Shown: piece after piece, positions 42,211 to 51,030 of the stretch
Numbering within the stretch: position 1 is the first letter of the stretch
Layout of the letters: each line of letters starts with the position of its first letter
DNA from: JAWLEP01 sp964553045
GTDB lineage: Bacteria; Fermentibacterota; Fermentibacteria; Fermentibacterales; JCC-6
DNA: 64,000 nt
NCBI GenBank assembly: GCA_964553045.1
Contig: CAZKJG010000004.1
Span: 1 to 64,000 of the forward strand
Direction of reading: 5' to 3'
Made by a program: the position numbers and the translations under genes
Notes under the pieces: model-generated
Databases searched by the model: none
The model's input: the letters and a program-made list of their open reading frames with translations, nothing else
What the model was told of the DNA's origin: nothing

Positions 42211-45200
42211 AACTCAACAGGATCAACGGCCGTTTCCTCGTCAAATCCAGGCTCGCGAAGAGGGGAGCGTACCAGGAGCTGGCCGTGGCCGACTCCGCCA
42301 GCGCCTCCCGGCTGTGCGCGATAGTCCTGTGGGCCGACGGCGGCGAGGGGTCCGAGGGCGCCTTCGAGAGGTACAGCCGCCTGCGGAGCATCGTCTGTCC
42401 TCCGCTGATTCGGCCGCTGGAGCTGCACCGCGTAGTCTCCATCGACGGAAGCCCCCCGAAGGACGGGGGGTGGTTCTATACCCGCCCCTACGTTCCCGGC
42501 GCCACCCTGGAGCACCACCTGGACAATCTCAATCCCGACCTCCTGCTGCAGTACCTGGAGGCCGACGTGTACCTGTCCAGGGCCGGCTACGGCCTGGGAA
42601 GGGTATCCCTGGACGCCCTGATAGCAGAGGAGGGCTCCTCCCGCCTGCGGATCAGCGATATCTCCGCGGAGGACCGGGACGCACTGATGGAGAACGTCTC
42701 GGCGTTGGCGGCCGCCAACGCCGAGAAGGGGGGCGACCTCAGCGAGCTGGACGCCCTCATAGGAGGCGGCCAGACCTCCCGGCCCGAGCACGTCATGAAG
42801 TACCTGACCGAAACCTTCGACGCCAAGCCGGCGGCCCAGTTCGTCAAGTCCCTGCCTTCGCGCCTGATGGGTTACCGCCGCCAGCTGATGCGGGCCTCCG
42901 CCTGCTTCATGCGCTCCTCCCGGGAGCCGCCGGTGATTGTCCTCCGCGAGGGCCGGGAACACCACGTGGGCGGGATGGTGTACGACCTGCTGGCCCGGGC
43001 CGAGGCCCGGGGATGGCACTACGTGCTGTTGGGCAACGCGGGCGTGGAAAATCTCGAGGACTTCATTCGGCGAAGGGTCTCGGAGCTGCTGGGGAGCTGG
43101 GAGGTGTTCTCCGGGGCCTTCTCGGAGGCCCGCGGAGCGGCGGAGATGCTGGTCCGCTGCGGGGGCGTCCACCCCATCTGCCTGTGCATGACCCTTCACC
43201 AGCGGCAGCAGGTTCAGGTGCCGGACCTGGTGGAGGCGCTGCGCAGGGAAGGGGCGGCCGACAGCGTGGCCATGGTGATCCGTCTGCGGGCCGACGTGCT
43301 CCCCGGACGGGTGGAGCTGCCCGGCACCACCATCAGGCTGGACGAGCGCCAGCCGCCGGGTCCGGGAGCCCTCGCCGGGGACCTGCTGGGCACAGACACC
43401 GTCCCCCCCGGACTGGAGGTTACGCTGCAGCGTTTCGAGGTCACCGAGCCCGAGGACGTGCTGCCGGTCGTCAGGTCCCTGGTCTTCAGAAGGCTGCTGC
43501 GGCGCGACGGCGCGGACTGGCGGTTCGTGATCGACGCCGAGAGGGCGGAGGGAATGCCGGCCGGTCCCGGCATGTCGCTGTCCTCATTACTCCGGCTGGA
43601 GGGACTGGGAAGGAGGGCGTTGGCCCTGCTGGTCCACGCCGGCGAGCCCCTGGGCGCCCGAATGGTGGCCCACACGGTGGACGCCGACCCCTCCGAGACC
43701 GAGGAGACTCTGGAGGCTCTGGAGAAGGACGGGCTCGTCCGCCAGATCGTCCTGCGGCGCAAAAGGTTCTGGCGGGCGGTGGAGGGGATTCCGCCGGAGC
43801 TCCTGGCTTTCGGCCGGGACCCCGGACGAACATGGAACGACCGCCTTATCCGGTTCGCCCTTAGCCATCCCTCCCCCGGGCTCTCCGAGCTGCTGGCCGC
43901 CATACGGGTCTGCGGCGACGAACCCTCGGTTCGGGCCAACCTCCTCTACGATACCTTTCTCATAGCGGGGGAGGGCCGGAACAGCGAGCTTATCGGCAGG
44001 CTGCTTCCGAAGATCATGGACCTGCCTTCGGACAGCCTCTCGCCAAACCAGATCCGGAACGTTCTGGCGACGACCGAGCCCAGGGACCTGCCAGGCCTGG
44101 ACATGGAAAGGGCCCGGGAGGTGTTCTCCGACTGGCGGAAGAGGCTCTCGAAGGGCGAGGGCCGCGTACTGGCCGACATCAGGCTGGCCGAGCTGGACAT
44201 CATGGAGGGCAGGGATCCCGAGGCCATGCGTCGCATGGACTCCGCGGTGGATACGACAATCGAGACCGGCGCCGACGCCGGAAGGCTGGGCCTCTGTCTC
44301 AGCGTCCTCTCGGAGATGCAGCCCGGTGCGGAATCCGCAGAGTCGGAACTGGAGACCGTCAAGCGGGCGCTGCAGGCCATGCCCCCGAACGCCTCCCCGG
44401 CGGAGAAGACGGTAGCGCTCTCCCGGGGGGCGCTGGCGCTGTCGGTACGCGGCAGGTCCGAGGACGCGGTCAAGCTGCTGGCGGGAGCGGAGTCCCTGGC
44501 CGGGGTTGCCGGCCCGGACGCCAAGCAGATCTGGGAGTGGTGCCGGGGCAGGGTGTTGCTGGACCGCGGCCTGCTCAAGCCCGCCGTCGAGGCTCTGGAA
44601 AAGGCCCTTCTGCTGGCCGAGAACCGGGGGGCCCGCAGCTCGGTTGTGAAGATCCTGGACCTGACGGCAACCTGTCAGGAGAGGCTTCCGGGATACACCC
44701 TCCGGGGCGTAGTGGAAAGGATCGAGGGGATACTGACCCCGGGTGCGGGACCGGACTCGGGCGTATACCGATTGCACAGCCTCTCCCGTCTTTACGCCCT
44801 GCACATACGCATGCTGCGGCCGGACAGGGCGGAGGCCGCGCTGAGGGATCTGGAGAGCATGGATCGGCTGCCGGAGGAGTCCCGGGGCCTTGGCCTGCTG
44901 GAGTGGTTCAGAGCCTTCTGGGCCTATCAGACCGGACGGCGGCCGGTCCCGGAGGGCGGCGACCTGCTTCTGCCGGGGACCACGCGGCTGCTGCAGGCGC
45001 TGGCGGACGGCGCGGATCCGAAGACCGAGGCCCTGGCCGTTGCCGACGTGATAAGGGAGTGCTCCAACATGGACGTGATCGTTCTGGGCCTCTACCTGGC
45101 TCTGGATGCCGCCGCCCACGGATGTCGGGAGGTCGCCAGGGAAATGGCCATGGCACTGACCGTCTCCTACCGGCCCAGGATGAACGAGCTGATCCCGGCC

Positions 45201-46991
45201 TGGAGGCTGTGCATCAACGGGCTCCTCGCTTCCAGGGAGACCGAGGCAGAGAAGGCCCTGGCCTCGGCGCAGACCATGGCCCGGCAGATGGACCGGCTCC
45301 TGCTGGTCTGGCTGGTGCTGCAGGTTCGCCTGGAGCTGCGGGTGCGGGGCAACAGGCAGCGGAACGCCGACCTCCATCTGATGCTGCAGGAGTTGGACAG
45401 GTTCATCGAGGGCCGACTGTCGCCGCAGGTGCAGGCCCGCTTCAAGGACCTGCCCCGGCTGACGGCCAGACGGGAGGAGCTGCTCAGGCTGGGCGGGTCG
45501 TTTTCCGAGCCCCTTGCCCAGCTCCGGGACGAGGTGGCCGAAGCCCTGCGCCTGGGAGAGAGGCTGGACCTGTCGGCATTCTCGGGGCTGCCCGCGGAGA
45601 CGCCGCGGACTTCCAACGTCGGCTGGGGACTGGAGGCTCTGAAGGCCTTCTCCCACGCCAGCAGGGTCATGGTGATGCGGGTGACCCCGGATGACAGCCG
45701 GGTGCTGGAGAGCAGGGGCTTCGGAACCGAGAGCCCGCCGTCGGCGGAGACCATGGAGGCCATCAAGGAGGACGCGGGCTCCCAGGTGGTGCTGGACAAC
45801 TTCGGCAAGACCCCCTTCGGGAGCCGCTTCACCCACATCATCCCCCTGGGCCACGCCCAGCATCCCGGAGTGTCGGCGCGCCGCAGGAAGACCGACAAGA
45901 CCCCCCGCGGGAACTTCCTGGTCATCGAGAGAGACTCCGCCTTCCAGACGCTCACCGGGCCGACGGGCAAGATCCTCCGCTGCTTCTCCAAGCAGATCTC
46001 CACCTCCCTCCTGCTGCGGCAGCTGGAGCGTCAGACCTACTTCGACAACATGACCGGCGCGGTTATCAGGAGGATGTGGACGGCCAGGCTCAGGGACCTG
46101 CTGGATACCTGGATGGGGCCCGGCCGCAGCCTGGCCCTGGTGATGATAGACCTCGACTACTTCAAGTCGGTGAACGACACCTTCGGACACAGGGAGGGCG
46201 ACAGGGTTCTGAAGTCGGTGGTCAGCGCCATTAGGACGGCGGTCCGGCCCAACGACATCGTGGGCAGGCTGGGGGGCGAGGAGTTCGGAATACTGCTGCC
46301 CTCGGCCTCCGAGGACAACGCCGTGATGGTGGCCGAGAGAATACGAATGCGAGTGGAGGCGAAGGTTCGCCGGCCAGACAGGCGGCCGGTCACCATCAGC
46401 CTGGGGGTGGCTTGCGCCCCGGCCCACGGCGGCTCCGCCGAGCTGCTGGTCAGGCGGGCGGACGTGGCCCTGTACGCGAGCAAGAGATCCGGCCGCAACC
46501 GCACCACGCTCTGGAACGACTCCATGGCCAGCACCGTGAGGGCCCGGGACACCACTTCGCTGCTGGACACCGGTGACCCGGGATGGGACGTGCTTCTGGC
46601 GGGCAGCATCATCAGGATGCTGGCCGCCGCGCACCTGACGATATCCCAGGCGGTCCACTCCATACGGGACGTACTGAGGTGCGAGTTCCTGTCACTGAAG
46701 CTGCCCGACCATGGCGATTACGCTGTGGGGCCGCGGGAGATCGGCAACACCCTGGAGCCGGTTGAGCTGGGCTCGCCCGGCCAACCCAGGGAGGGCATGG
46801 GCAGCAACTGGCAGTTCTACACGCTGGGGGTCGAGCTGGAGCCGGGCGGGTCGCTGCTGGCGGCCTGGCCCGCCAACGAGAACAGGCCGAGGAACCTGCT
46901 CAACCTGTTCGGCTTCCTGGCCGGCCTGGTGGAGATGCTGGAGGCCTCGGGCAGGCTGAAGACCGAAGAGAGAGGGGAGAAGGAGAGTTGA
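42207..46991 (+). CDS. 1594-residue diguanylate cyclase with degenerate kinase/ATPase-like N-terminus
   Basis: A very large signalling protein. The first 180 residues look like a eukaryotic-type kinase lobe without catalytic motifs. About 240-420 resembles an AAA/STAND ATPase region lacking Walker A. A winged helix follows near 465-530 and helical TPR-like repeats near 530-1120. About 1135-1280 is GAF-like. The GGDEF domain (about 1290-1435) has VMIDLDYFKSVNDTFGH and intact GGEEF, preceded by RPND, an RxxD feedback site at correct spacing, so c-di-GMP synthesis is likely. Another GAF-like segment ends the protein. No signal peptide or membrane helix is seen. The TTGA overlap couples it to the small lipoprotein. 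Confidence 0.75.
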   Translation: MKLNRINGRFLVKSRLAKRGAYQELAVADSASASRLCAIVLWADGGEGSEGAFERYSRLRSIVCPPLIRPLELHRVVSIDGSPPKDGGWFYTRPYVPGATLEHHLDNLNPDLLLQYLEADVYLSRAGYGLGRVSLDALIAEEGSSRLRISDISAEDRDALMENVSALAAANAEKGGDLSELDALIGGGQTSRPEHVMKYLTETFDAKPAAQFVKSLPSRLMGYRRQLMRASACFMRSSREPPVIVLREGREHHVGGMVYDLLARAEARGWHYVLLGNAGVENLEDFIRRRVSELLGSWEVFSGAFSEARGAAEMLVRCGGVHPICLCMTLHQRQQVQVPDLVEALRREGAADSVAMVIRLRADVLPGRVELPGTTIRLDERQPPGPGALAGDLLGTDTVPPGLEVTLQRFEVTEPEDVLPVVRSLVFRRLLRRDGADWRFVIDAERAEGMPAGPGMSLSSLLRLEGLGRRALALLVHAGEPLGARMVAHTVDADPSETEETLEALEKDGLVRQIVLRRKRFWRAVEGIPPELLAFGRDPGRTWNDRLIRFALSHPSPGLSELLAAIRVCGDEPSVRANLLYDTFLIAGEGRNSELIGRLLPKIMDLPSDSLSPNQIRNVLATTEPRDLPGLDMERAREVFSDWRKRLSKGEGRVLADIRLAELDIMEGRDPEAMRRMDSAVDTTIETGADAGRLGLCLSVLSEMQPGAESAESELETVKRALQAMPPNASPAEKTVALSRGALALSVRGRSEDAVKLLAGAESLAGVAGPDAKQIWEWCRGRVLLDRGLLKPAVEALEKALLLAENRGARSSVVKILDLTATCQERLPGYTLRGVVERIEGILTPGAGPDSGVYRLHSLSRLYALHIRMLRPDRAEAALRDLESMDRLPEESRGLGLLEWFRAFWAYQTGRRPVPEGGDLLLPGTTRLLQALADGADPKTEALAVADVIRECSNMDVIVLGLYLALDAAAHGCREVAREMAMALTVSYRPRMNELIPAWRLCINGLLASRETEAEKALASAQTMARQMDRLLLVWLVLQVRLELRVRGNRQRNADLHLMLQELDRFIEGRLSPQVQARFKDLPRLTARREELLRLGGSFSEPLAQLRDEVAEALRLGERLDLSAFSGLPAETPRTSNVGWGLEALKAFSHASRVMVMRVTPDDSRVLESRGFGTESPPSAETMEAIKEDAGSQVVLDNFGKTPFGSRFTHIIPLGHAQHPGVSARRRKTDKTPRGNFLVIERDSAFQTLTGPTGKILRCFSKQISTSLLLRQLERQTYFDNMTGAVIRRMWTARLRDLLDTWMGPGRSLALVMIDLDYFKSVNDTFGHREGDRVLKSVVSAIRTAVRPNDIVGRLGGEEFGILLPSASEDNAVMVAERIRMRVEAKVRRPDRRPVTISLGVACAPAHGGSAELLVRRADVALYASKRSGRNRTTLWNDSMASTVRARDTTSLLDTGDPGWDVLLAGSIIRMLAAAHLTISQAVHSIRDVLRCEFLSLKLPDHGDYAVGPREIGNTLEPVELGSPGQPREGMGSNWQFYTLGVELEPGGSLLAAWPANENRPRNLLNLFGFLAGLVEMLEASGRLKTEERGEKES

Positions 46992-47212
46992 GGGGACCGA
47001 CACTGGCCGCGGCGGCAGCCCTCGCCCTGGCCGCCGGATGCGGCGGAGACTCCGTGGACGACGCGGCGAGGACGATGGATAAGGCCGCCGACAACGTCCG
47101 CGACCGGGCCGAGGACGCGGCCGAGGCCGCCGAGCGCCACGCCGAGGACGTGCAGGAGCAGCTGGACCGGGCCACCGGCGACATCCGGGAGCAGCTGGAC
47201 GACATACAGTAG
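46988..47212 (+). CDS. Small lipoprotein, helical
   Basis: A 74-residue lipoprotein: signal peptide with lipobox LALAAGC (Cys at about 18) and then an uninterrupted charged, Ala-rich helix (DKAADNVRDRAEDAAEAAER, VQEQLDRATGDIREQLDDI) like small coiled-coil envelope proteins. Function unknown. The TTG start overlaps the stop of the GGDEF gene (TTGA). The gene ends directly at a palindromic repeat element. Confidence 0.65.
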   Translation: MRGPTLAAAAALALAAGCGGDSVDDAARTMDKAADNVRDRAEDAAEAAERHAEDVQEQLDRATGDIREQLDDIQ

Positions 47213-47354
47213 CCAGCGTAAGACGTACGGTGTAAGTGCCAGGCACTTGAATTGAATATCTGCTGAGTAGGAAATAGCTCAGCAAGGTCGATCGCGGCCG
47301 CCCGATATTCCTACCGGGTTACCGTTCAATTCAAGTGCCTGGCACTTACGCTGG
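47213..47354. repeat. REPIN-like element (two inverted palindromes around a spacer)
   Basis: The arms are 47232-47256 and 47325-47349 (extended to CCAGCG at both outer ends, 47213 and 47354). Each arm contains AAGTGCC-A-GGCACTT, itself a perfect hairpin, next to GAATTGAA. The left arm carries about 14 extra bases. The spacer holds a further hairpin, TGCTGAG 47261-47267 with CTCAGCA 47278-47284. This two-REPs-in-opposite-orientation layout defines REPINs. It lies between two convergent genes and could also end transcription from both sides. A RAYT gene is 8 kb away. Confidence 0.65.
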
Positions 47355-47356
47355 TT

Positions 47357-48679
47357 TTACCAGCCCTCGCGCAGGATGCGGCAGAGGGTGTCCACCAGCT
47401 CGGTGACGGGCACCCGGATCTGCTCCAGGGAGTCCCGCTCCCGAATGGTGACCGCCGCGTCGTCGACACTGTCGAAATCGTAGGTCACGCAGTAGGGCGT
47501 GCCCACCTCGTCCATGCGGCGGTAGCGCTTGCCTATCGACCCGGTGACATCGAAGAAGGTCTCCATGTGGGGCCGCAGCATCTGCGCCACCTCCTGTGCC
47601 GGGTCCGCGAGCTTCTTCGACAGGGGCAGCACCGCCACCTTCATGGGCGCCAGCTGCGGCGAGAACCGCAGCACCACCCTGGTGCGGCCCTTGACCTCCT
47701 CCTCGTCGTAGGCGTCCAGCAGAACCGCCAGCACCGTCCGGTCCACTCCGCCGCTGGTCTCCACAACGTGCGGCAGAGTCCGGGTGTTCGCCGGCTGGTC
47801 GAAGAAGCGCATGTCCGTGCCGCTGTGCTCCTGGTGGGCGCCCATGTCGTAGTCGCCGCGGTCGTGGATGCCCTCCATCTCCCCCCATCCGCCCGGGGCG
47901 AAGGGGAAACGGTACTCTATGTCGGTGGCGACCCTGGCGTAGTGGGCCAGCTCCTCGGGGGCGTGGTCCCGAAGACGGAGGTTCTCCTCGGATATGCCCA
48001 GGTCCAGGTACCACTGGTATCGCTGCCTCTTCCAGTACTCCAGCCACTCCGCGGTCTCGCCGGGCTCGCAGAAGTACTCCATCTCCATCTGCTCGAACTC
48101 CCGGGAGCGGAAGATGAAGTTGCGGGCGGTGATCTCGTTGCGGAAGGCCTTGCCGATCTGGGCTATGCCGAAGGGAAGCTTCTGGCGGGTGGCGGTTACC
48201 ACGTTCTGGAAGTTGACGAAGATGGGCTGGCAGGTCTCCGGCCGCAGGTAGGCCACCGAGGACTCGTCCTCCACCGCTCCCAGACGGGTCTTGAGCATCA
48301 GGCCGAACTCCCGCGGGTCGGTGAGCCCCCCGCCGCAGCTGGGACAGGCGTCGCCCTCCACGTCGTCGGCCTTGAACCGGGCCCTGCACTCCCGGCAGTC
48401 AACCATGGGGTCGTGGAAGTGGGTAACGTGGCCGGAGGCTACCCAGACCTCCGGATGGGTGATGATGGCGGAGTCCATGCCCACCACGTCGCTGCGGCAG
48501 CTGACCATGTTCGACCACCAGCTGTCCTTGATGTTCCGCTTCAGATCGGTGCCCAGCGGGCCGTAGTCCCAGGCCGCCGACAGACCGCCGTAGAGCTCGC
48601 CGGACTGGTAGACGAAGCCCAGCCTCTTGGCCAGGGACACGATCTTCTTCATCAGGTCGCCTCTGTTGTCGTCAGCCAT
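47357..48679 (-). CDS. glyS: Glycyl-tRNA synthetase, single-chain type
   Basis: A 440-residue class II aminoacyl-tRNA synthetase of the homodimeric GlyQS kind. Recognisable parts are SLAKRLGFVYQSGELYGGLS, GSELKRN-like GTDLKRNIKDSWW, a zinc-finger insertion (CRECRARF and CPSCGGGL), YLRPETCQPIFVNFQNV, motif 2 FRNEITARNFIFRSREFEQM and the C-terminal anticodon-binding APMKVAVLPLSKK. Length is as expected. The ATG overlaps the stop of recO by eight bases, so it is the last gene of the leftward phoH-recO run. Confidence 0.93.
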   Translation of the reverse strand: MADDNRGDLMKKIVSLAKRLGFVYQSGELYGGLSAAWDYGPLGTDLKRNIKDSWWSNMVSCRSDVVGMDSAIITHPEVWVASGHVTHFHDPMVDCRECRARFKADDVEGDACPSCGGGLTDPREFGLMLKTRLGAVEDESSVAYLRPETCQPIFVNFQNVVTATRQKLPFGIAQIGKAFRNEITARNFIFRSREFEQMEMEYFCEPGETAEWLEYWKRQRYQWYLDLGISEENLRLRDHAPEELAHYARVATDIEYRFPFAPGGWGEMEGIHDRGDYDMGAHQEHSGTDMRFFDQPANTRTLPHVVETSGGVDRTVLAVLLDAYDEEEVKGRTRVVLRFSPQLAPMKVAVLPLSKKLADPAQEVAQMLRPHMETFFDVTGSIGKRYRRMDEVGTPYCVTYDFDSVDDAAVTIRERDSLEQIRVPVTELVDTLCRILREGW

Positions 48680-49418
48680 TCTGCAGATCCTCCACTACTG
48701 CTAGAGACCTAAGTCTGAGCCCGGAGCCGAGCTGCGCCTCGGCAAAGCTCCTCATGATGTCGTGACACTGCCTGAACCCCCCCGGCCACAGCCTGATCCG
48801 GGCCATCTCCCCCAGCCCGCACTCCCGGCTACGGCGCACCCAGGAGAGGAACCCGGCCGGCACCCCGGTCCCGCCGCCGCAGGCCTCGCAGACCACGCCG
48901 CCGGACTCGGGGCTCCATCCCGGACGCTTCCCAGCGGGCCGGCCGCAGGAGACGCAGCGGTCTGTCTCCATGCCGAAGCCCGACAGCCGAAGAAGCCTCT
49001 CCACGGCGGCGCACACCACCGGCCACCCGTCGGCCCCGTCCCCGGCCAGCATGGCCACCGAACGGTCCAGCAGGTGAAAGACGGGCTGGCTGGGCTCGGT
49101 GCCCCAGACCAGGCCCAGGACCCACTCCGCCAGCAGGCACGCGTGGCCGAAGGCACTCGGGTCCACCCGCAGGCCGTCGTTGCCCCGGATCACAGAGGCC
49201 TCGGTCAGCGTGTCTATCTCCCGGCCCTCCCTGCGGGAGAGGGTCACCTCCGCAAGCGAGAGCGCCTCCAGCGCCCCGTAGAACGAGTTTCTGGGCCGAA
49301 GGGCGCCCTTGGCCATGACGGATATCCTCCCCAGATCCAGGGAGTAGAGGGTAAGTATAAGGGATGACTCGCTCCAGCGGACCCGTCTGAGGACGTACGC
49401 CGGTGTGGTTACCCTCAA
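48672..49418 (-). CDS. recO: DNA repair protein RecO
   Basis: A 248-residue RecO that helps load RecA on SSB-coated DNA. The N-terminal OB fold begins TTPAYVLRRVRWSESSLILT and includes RISVMAKGALRPRN. The zinc cluster is CVSCGRP with VCEACGG near 165-195. The TTG start overlaps the stop of the CorC-like gene (TTGA). In many bacteria recO lies in exactly this phoH-ybeY-era neighbourhood; era itself is missing here. Confidence 0.85.
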   Translation of the reverse strand: MRVTTPAYVLRRVRWSESSLILTLYSLDLGRISVMAKGALRPRNSFYGALEALSLAEVTLSRREGREIDTLTEASVIRGNDGLRVDPSAFGHACLLAEWVLGLVWGTEPSQPVFHLLDRSVAMLAGDGADGWPVVCAAVERLLRLSGFGMETDRCVSCGRPAGKRPGWSPESGGVVCEACGGGTGVPAGFLSWVRRSRECGLGEMARIRLWPGGFRQCHDIMRSFAEAQLGSGLRLRSLAVVEDLQNG

Positions 49419-50629
49419 GTATTCCGCTCTTCGGGGGGACGGGACAGCGGGGTTACCTTCAGAAGCAGGATCCGCTGGGCTCGGACCTTCTCCACGGAGA
49501 AGCGCCAGCCGTCCAGCTCCACCGACTCCCCCGCCCGGGGTATGTGCTCCAGCGTCCCGTAGACCATTCCCCCCAGGGTCTCGTAGTCGTCGTCCTCGAA
49601 ATCGGTTCCCAGCAAGTCGTTGAGGTCGTCCACCGGAAGGCGGGCGTCCACCCGGTAGCCGCCCCGGCCCATGGACCGTATCAGGGGCGCCTCCGAGTCG
49701 TACTCGTCCAGTATCTCCCCGAAGACCTCCTCGATTATGTCCTCGATGGTGACCAGACCCGCGGTCCCCCCGTACTCGTCCACCACGACGGCCATGTGTA
49801 TGCGGTGGTACTGGAACTCCTTGAACAGGTCGTCTATCCTCTTGTACTCCGGCACGAAGTAGGCCTCCCGCAGCAGGTCTCCTATGCGGAAGTCCTCCTG
49901 GCCGGTCAGGACCGGCAGCAGGTCCTTGACGTATAGGACCCCCACCACGCTGTCCACCTTCTCGCGGTAGACGGGAATGCGGGAGTGACCGGCCTCCTCC
50001 ACCCGGGAGACGATATCGGCCAGGTCCTCGCTCTCCTCGATGGTGACCATGTCTATGCGGGGCACCATCACCTCCCGCACGATCTTGTCGGAGAAGTCCA
50101 GTATGGAGTCGATCAGCTCCTGCTCCTTGTCGTACTCCTCCCGGTCGCCCTTCTCCATGCGCTGCTCCAGCCACATGAGGGATGGGGGCGTCACCAGCCA
50201 CTCGCCCGTGTGCTGGTGGTCGGCGCCGTTGAGCAGGCGCAGCGGAAGGGCCGGAAGCCAGAACAGCAGCCGCAGGGCGACGTAGGCGGGCTCTATCGCG
50301 CGGCCGATGCGGTCGGGACGGCGGTGGCCCAGCCAGGCCGGCAGAAGGGCCCCCAGGAGGAGGGTGATCACCGAGAGGACGCCGGCGGCGATCCAGGGGG
50401 AAACCACGGCCTGCTCGATGGAGAGCAGCGCCGCTCCCGCCCCGATGGCCAGCAGGGCCGTTATCCTCATCACCCATATGTAGCGCAGCCGCTCCGCCGC
50501 GGCCTCCCTCCTCTCGGAGGGGTCGCGGCCCTCGTCCAGTATGAGGGCCGGCAGGCAGGAGCGGGCGGCGCTGGCCACGAACAGAGCCAGGAAACCGGCC
50601 ACCGCCAGGGCGATTCCGGCTATCAGCAT
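49415..50629 (-). CDS. CorC/HlyC-type CBS-domain membrane protein
   Basis: A 404-residue inner-membrane protein of the CNNM/CorC family, linked to magnesium or cobalt transport. Three to four helices occupy residues 1 to about 135. Two CBS domains follow, with IVREVMVPRIDMVTIEESED near 185 and the second at HMAVVVDEYGGTAGLVTIED near 280. The CorC/HlyC C-terminal domain is at about 315-400 (YRVDARLPVDDLNDLL). It overlaps ybeY by seven bases and recO by four. Confidence 0.88.
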   Translation of the reverse strand: MLIAGIALAVAGFLALFVASAARSCLPALILDEGRDPSERREAAAERLRYIWVMRITALLAIGAGAALLSIEQAVVSPWIAAGVLSVITLLLGALLPAWLGHRRPDRIGRAIEPAYVALRLLFWLPALPLRLLNGADHQHTGEWLVTPPSLMWLEQRMEKGDREEYDKEQELIDSILDFSDKIVREVMVPRIDMVTIEESEDLADIVSRVEEAGHSRIPVYREKVDSVVGVLYVKDLLPVLTGQEDFRIGDLLREAYFVPEYKRIDDLFKEFQYHRIHMAVVVDEYGGTAGLVTIEDIIEEVFGEILDEYDSEAPLIRSMGRGGYRVDARLPVDDLNDLLGTDFEDDDYETLGGMVYGTLEHIPRAGESVELDGWRFSVEKVRAQRILLLKVTPLSRPPEERNT

Positions 50630-51030
50630 GGCCCGGCCCTGTCCAGGGCCAGCCGCACCATCTCCGCGGTCCTCTCCTCCATCTCCCTCCGCTCTTCAGG
50701 GGTGTGATGGCTCAGCCCATCCAGGTGCAGCAGTCCGTGGCACACCCTCTCCAGGACCTCCCGCAGGGGAGGGGCCACCCTCCCGTTGACATATATCAGT
50801 CCGCTCGGTCCGCCGGGGCAGGGGTCGCCCGCGAGGTCGAAGGTGAGCACGTCGGTCACCCGGTCCTGGTGGCGCCAGCGGCGGTTGAGTACCCGCATGA
50901 CGCCCGGGTCGGTGACCACCAGATCCACCCCGTGTCCGGCCAGCTCCTCTTCGACCGCCCTTCGAAGCCGCTCCGGGTCGAAGGGGGGATGGTCCAGTCC
51001 GATGTGCAGGGGGGGCTCACTCTTCGCCAT
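50623..51030 (-). CDS. ybeY: Endoribonuclease YbeY (rRNA maturation)
   Basis: A 135-residue metal-dependent RNase for 16S rRNA 3'-end maturation. The zinc motif H-G-x-L-H-L-x-G-x-x-H is complete as HGLLHLDGLSH, and VTDVLTFDL is the usual preceding signature. Length is slightly short of the average 150. It overlaps pgpH by 14 bases and the CorC-like gene by seven. Confidence 0.93.
   Translation of the reverse strand: MAKSEPPLHIGLDHPPFDPERLRRAVEEELAGHGVDLVVTDPGVMRVLNRRWRHQDRVTDVLTFDLAGDPCPGGPSGLIYVNGRVAPPLREVLERVCHGLLHLDGLSHHTPEERREMEERTAEMVRLALDRAGPC

Noticed and set aside
43587..46658. 1023-residue minus-strand frame
   Set aside because: Antisense of the GGDEF gene; no recognisable domain, whereas the plus strand has a perfect GGEEF domain.
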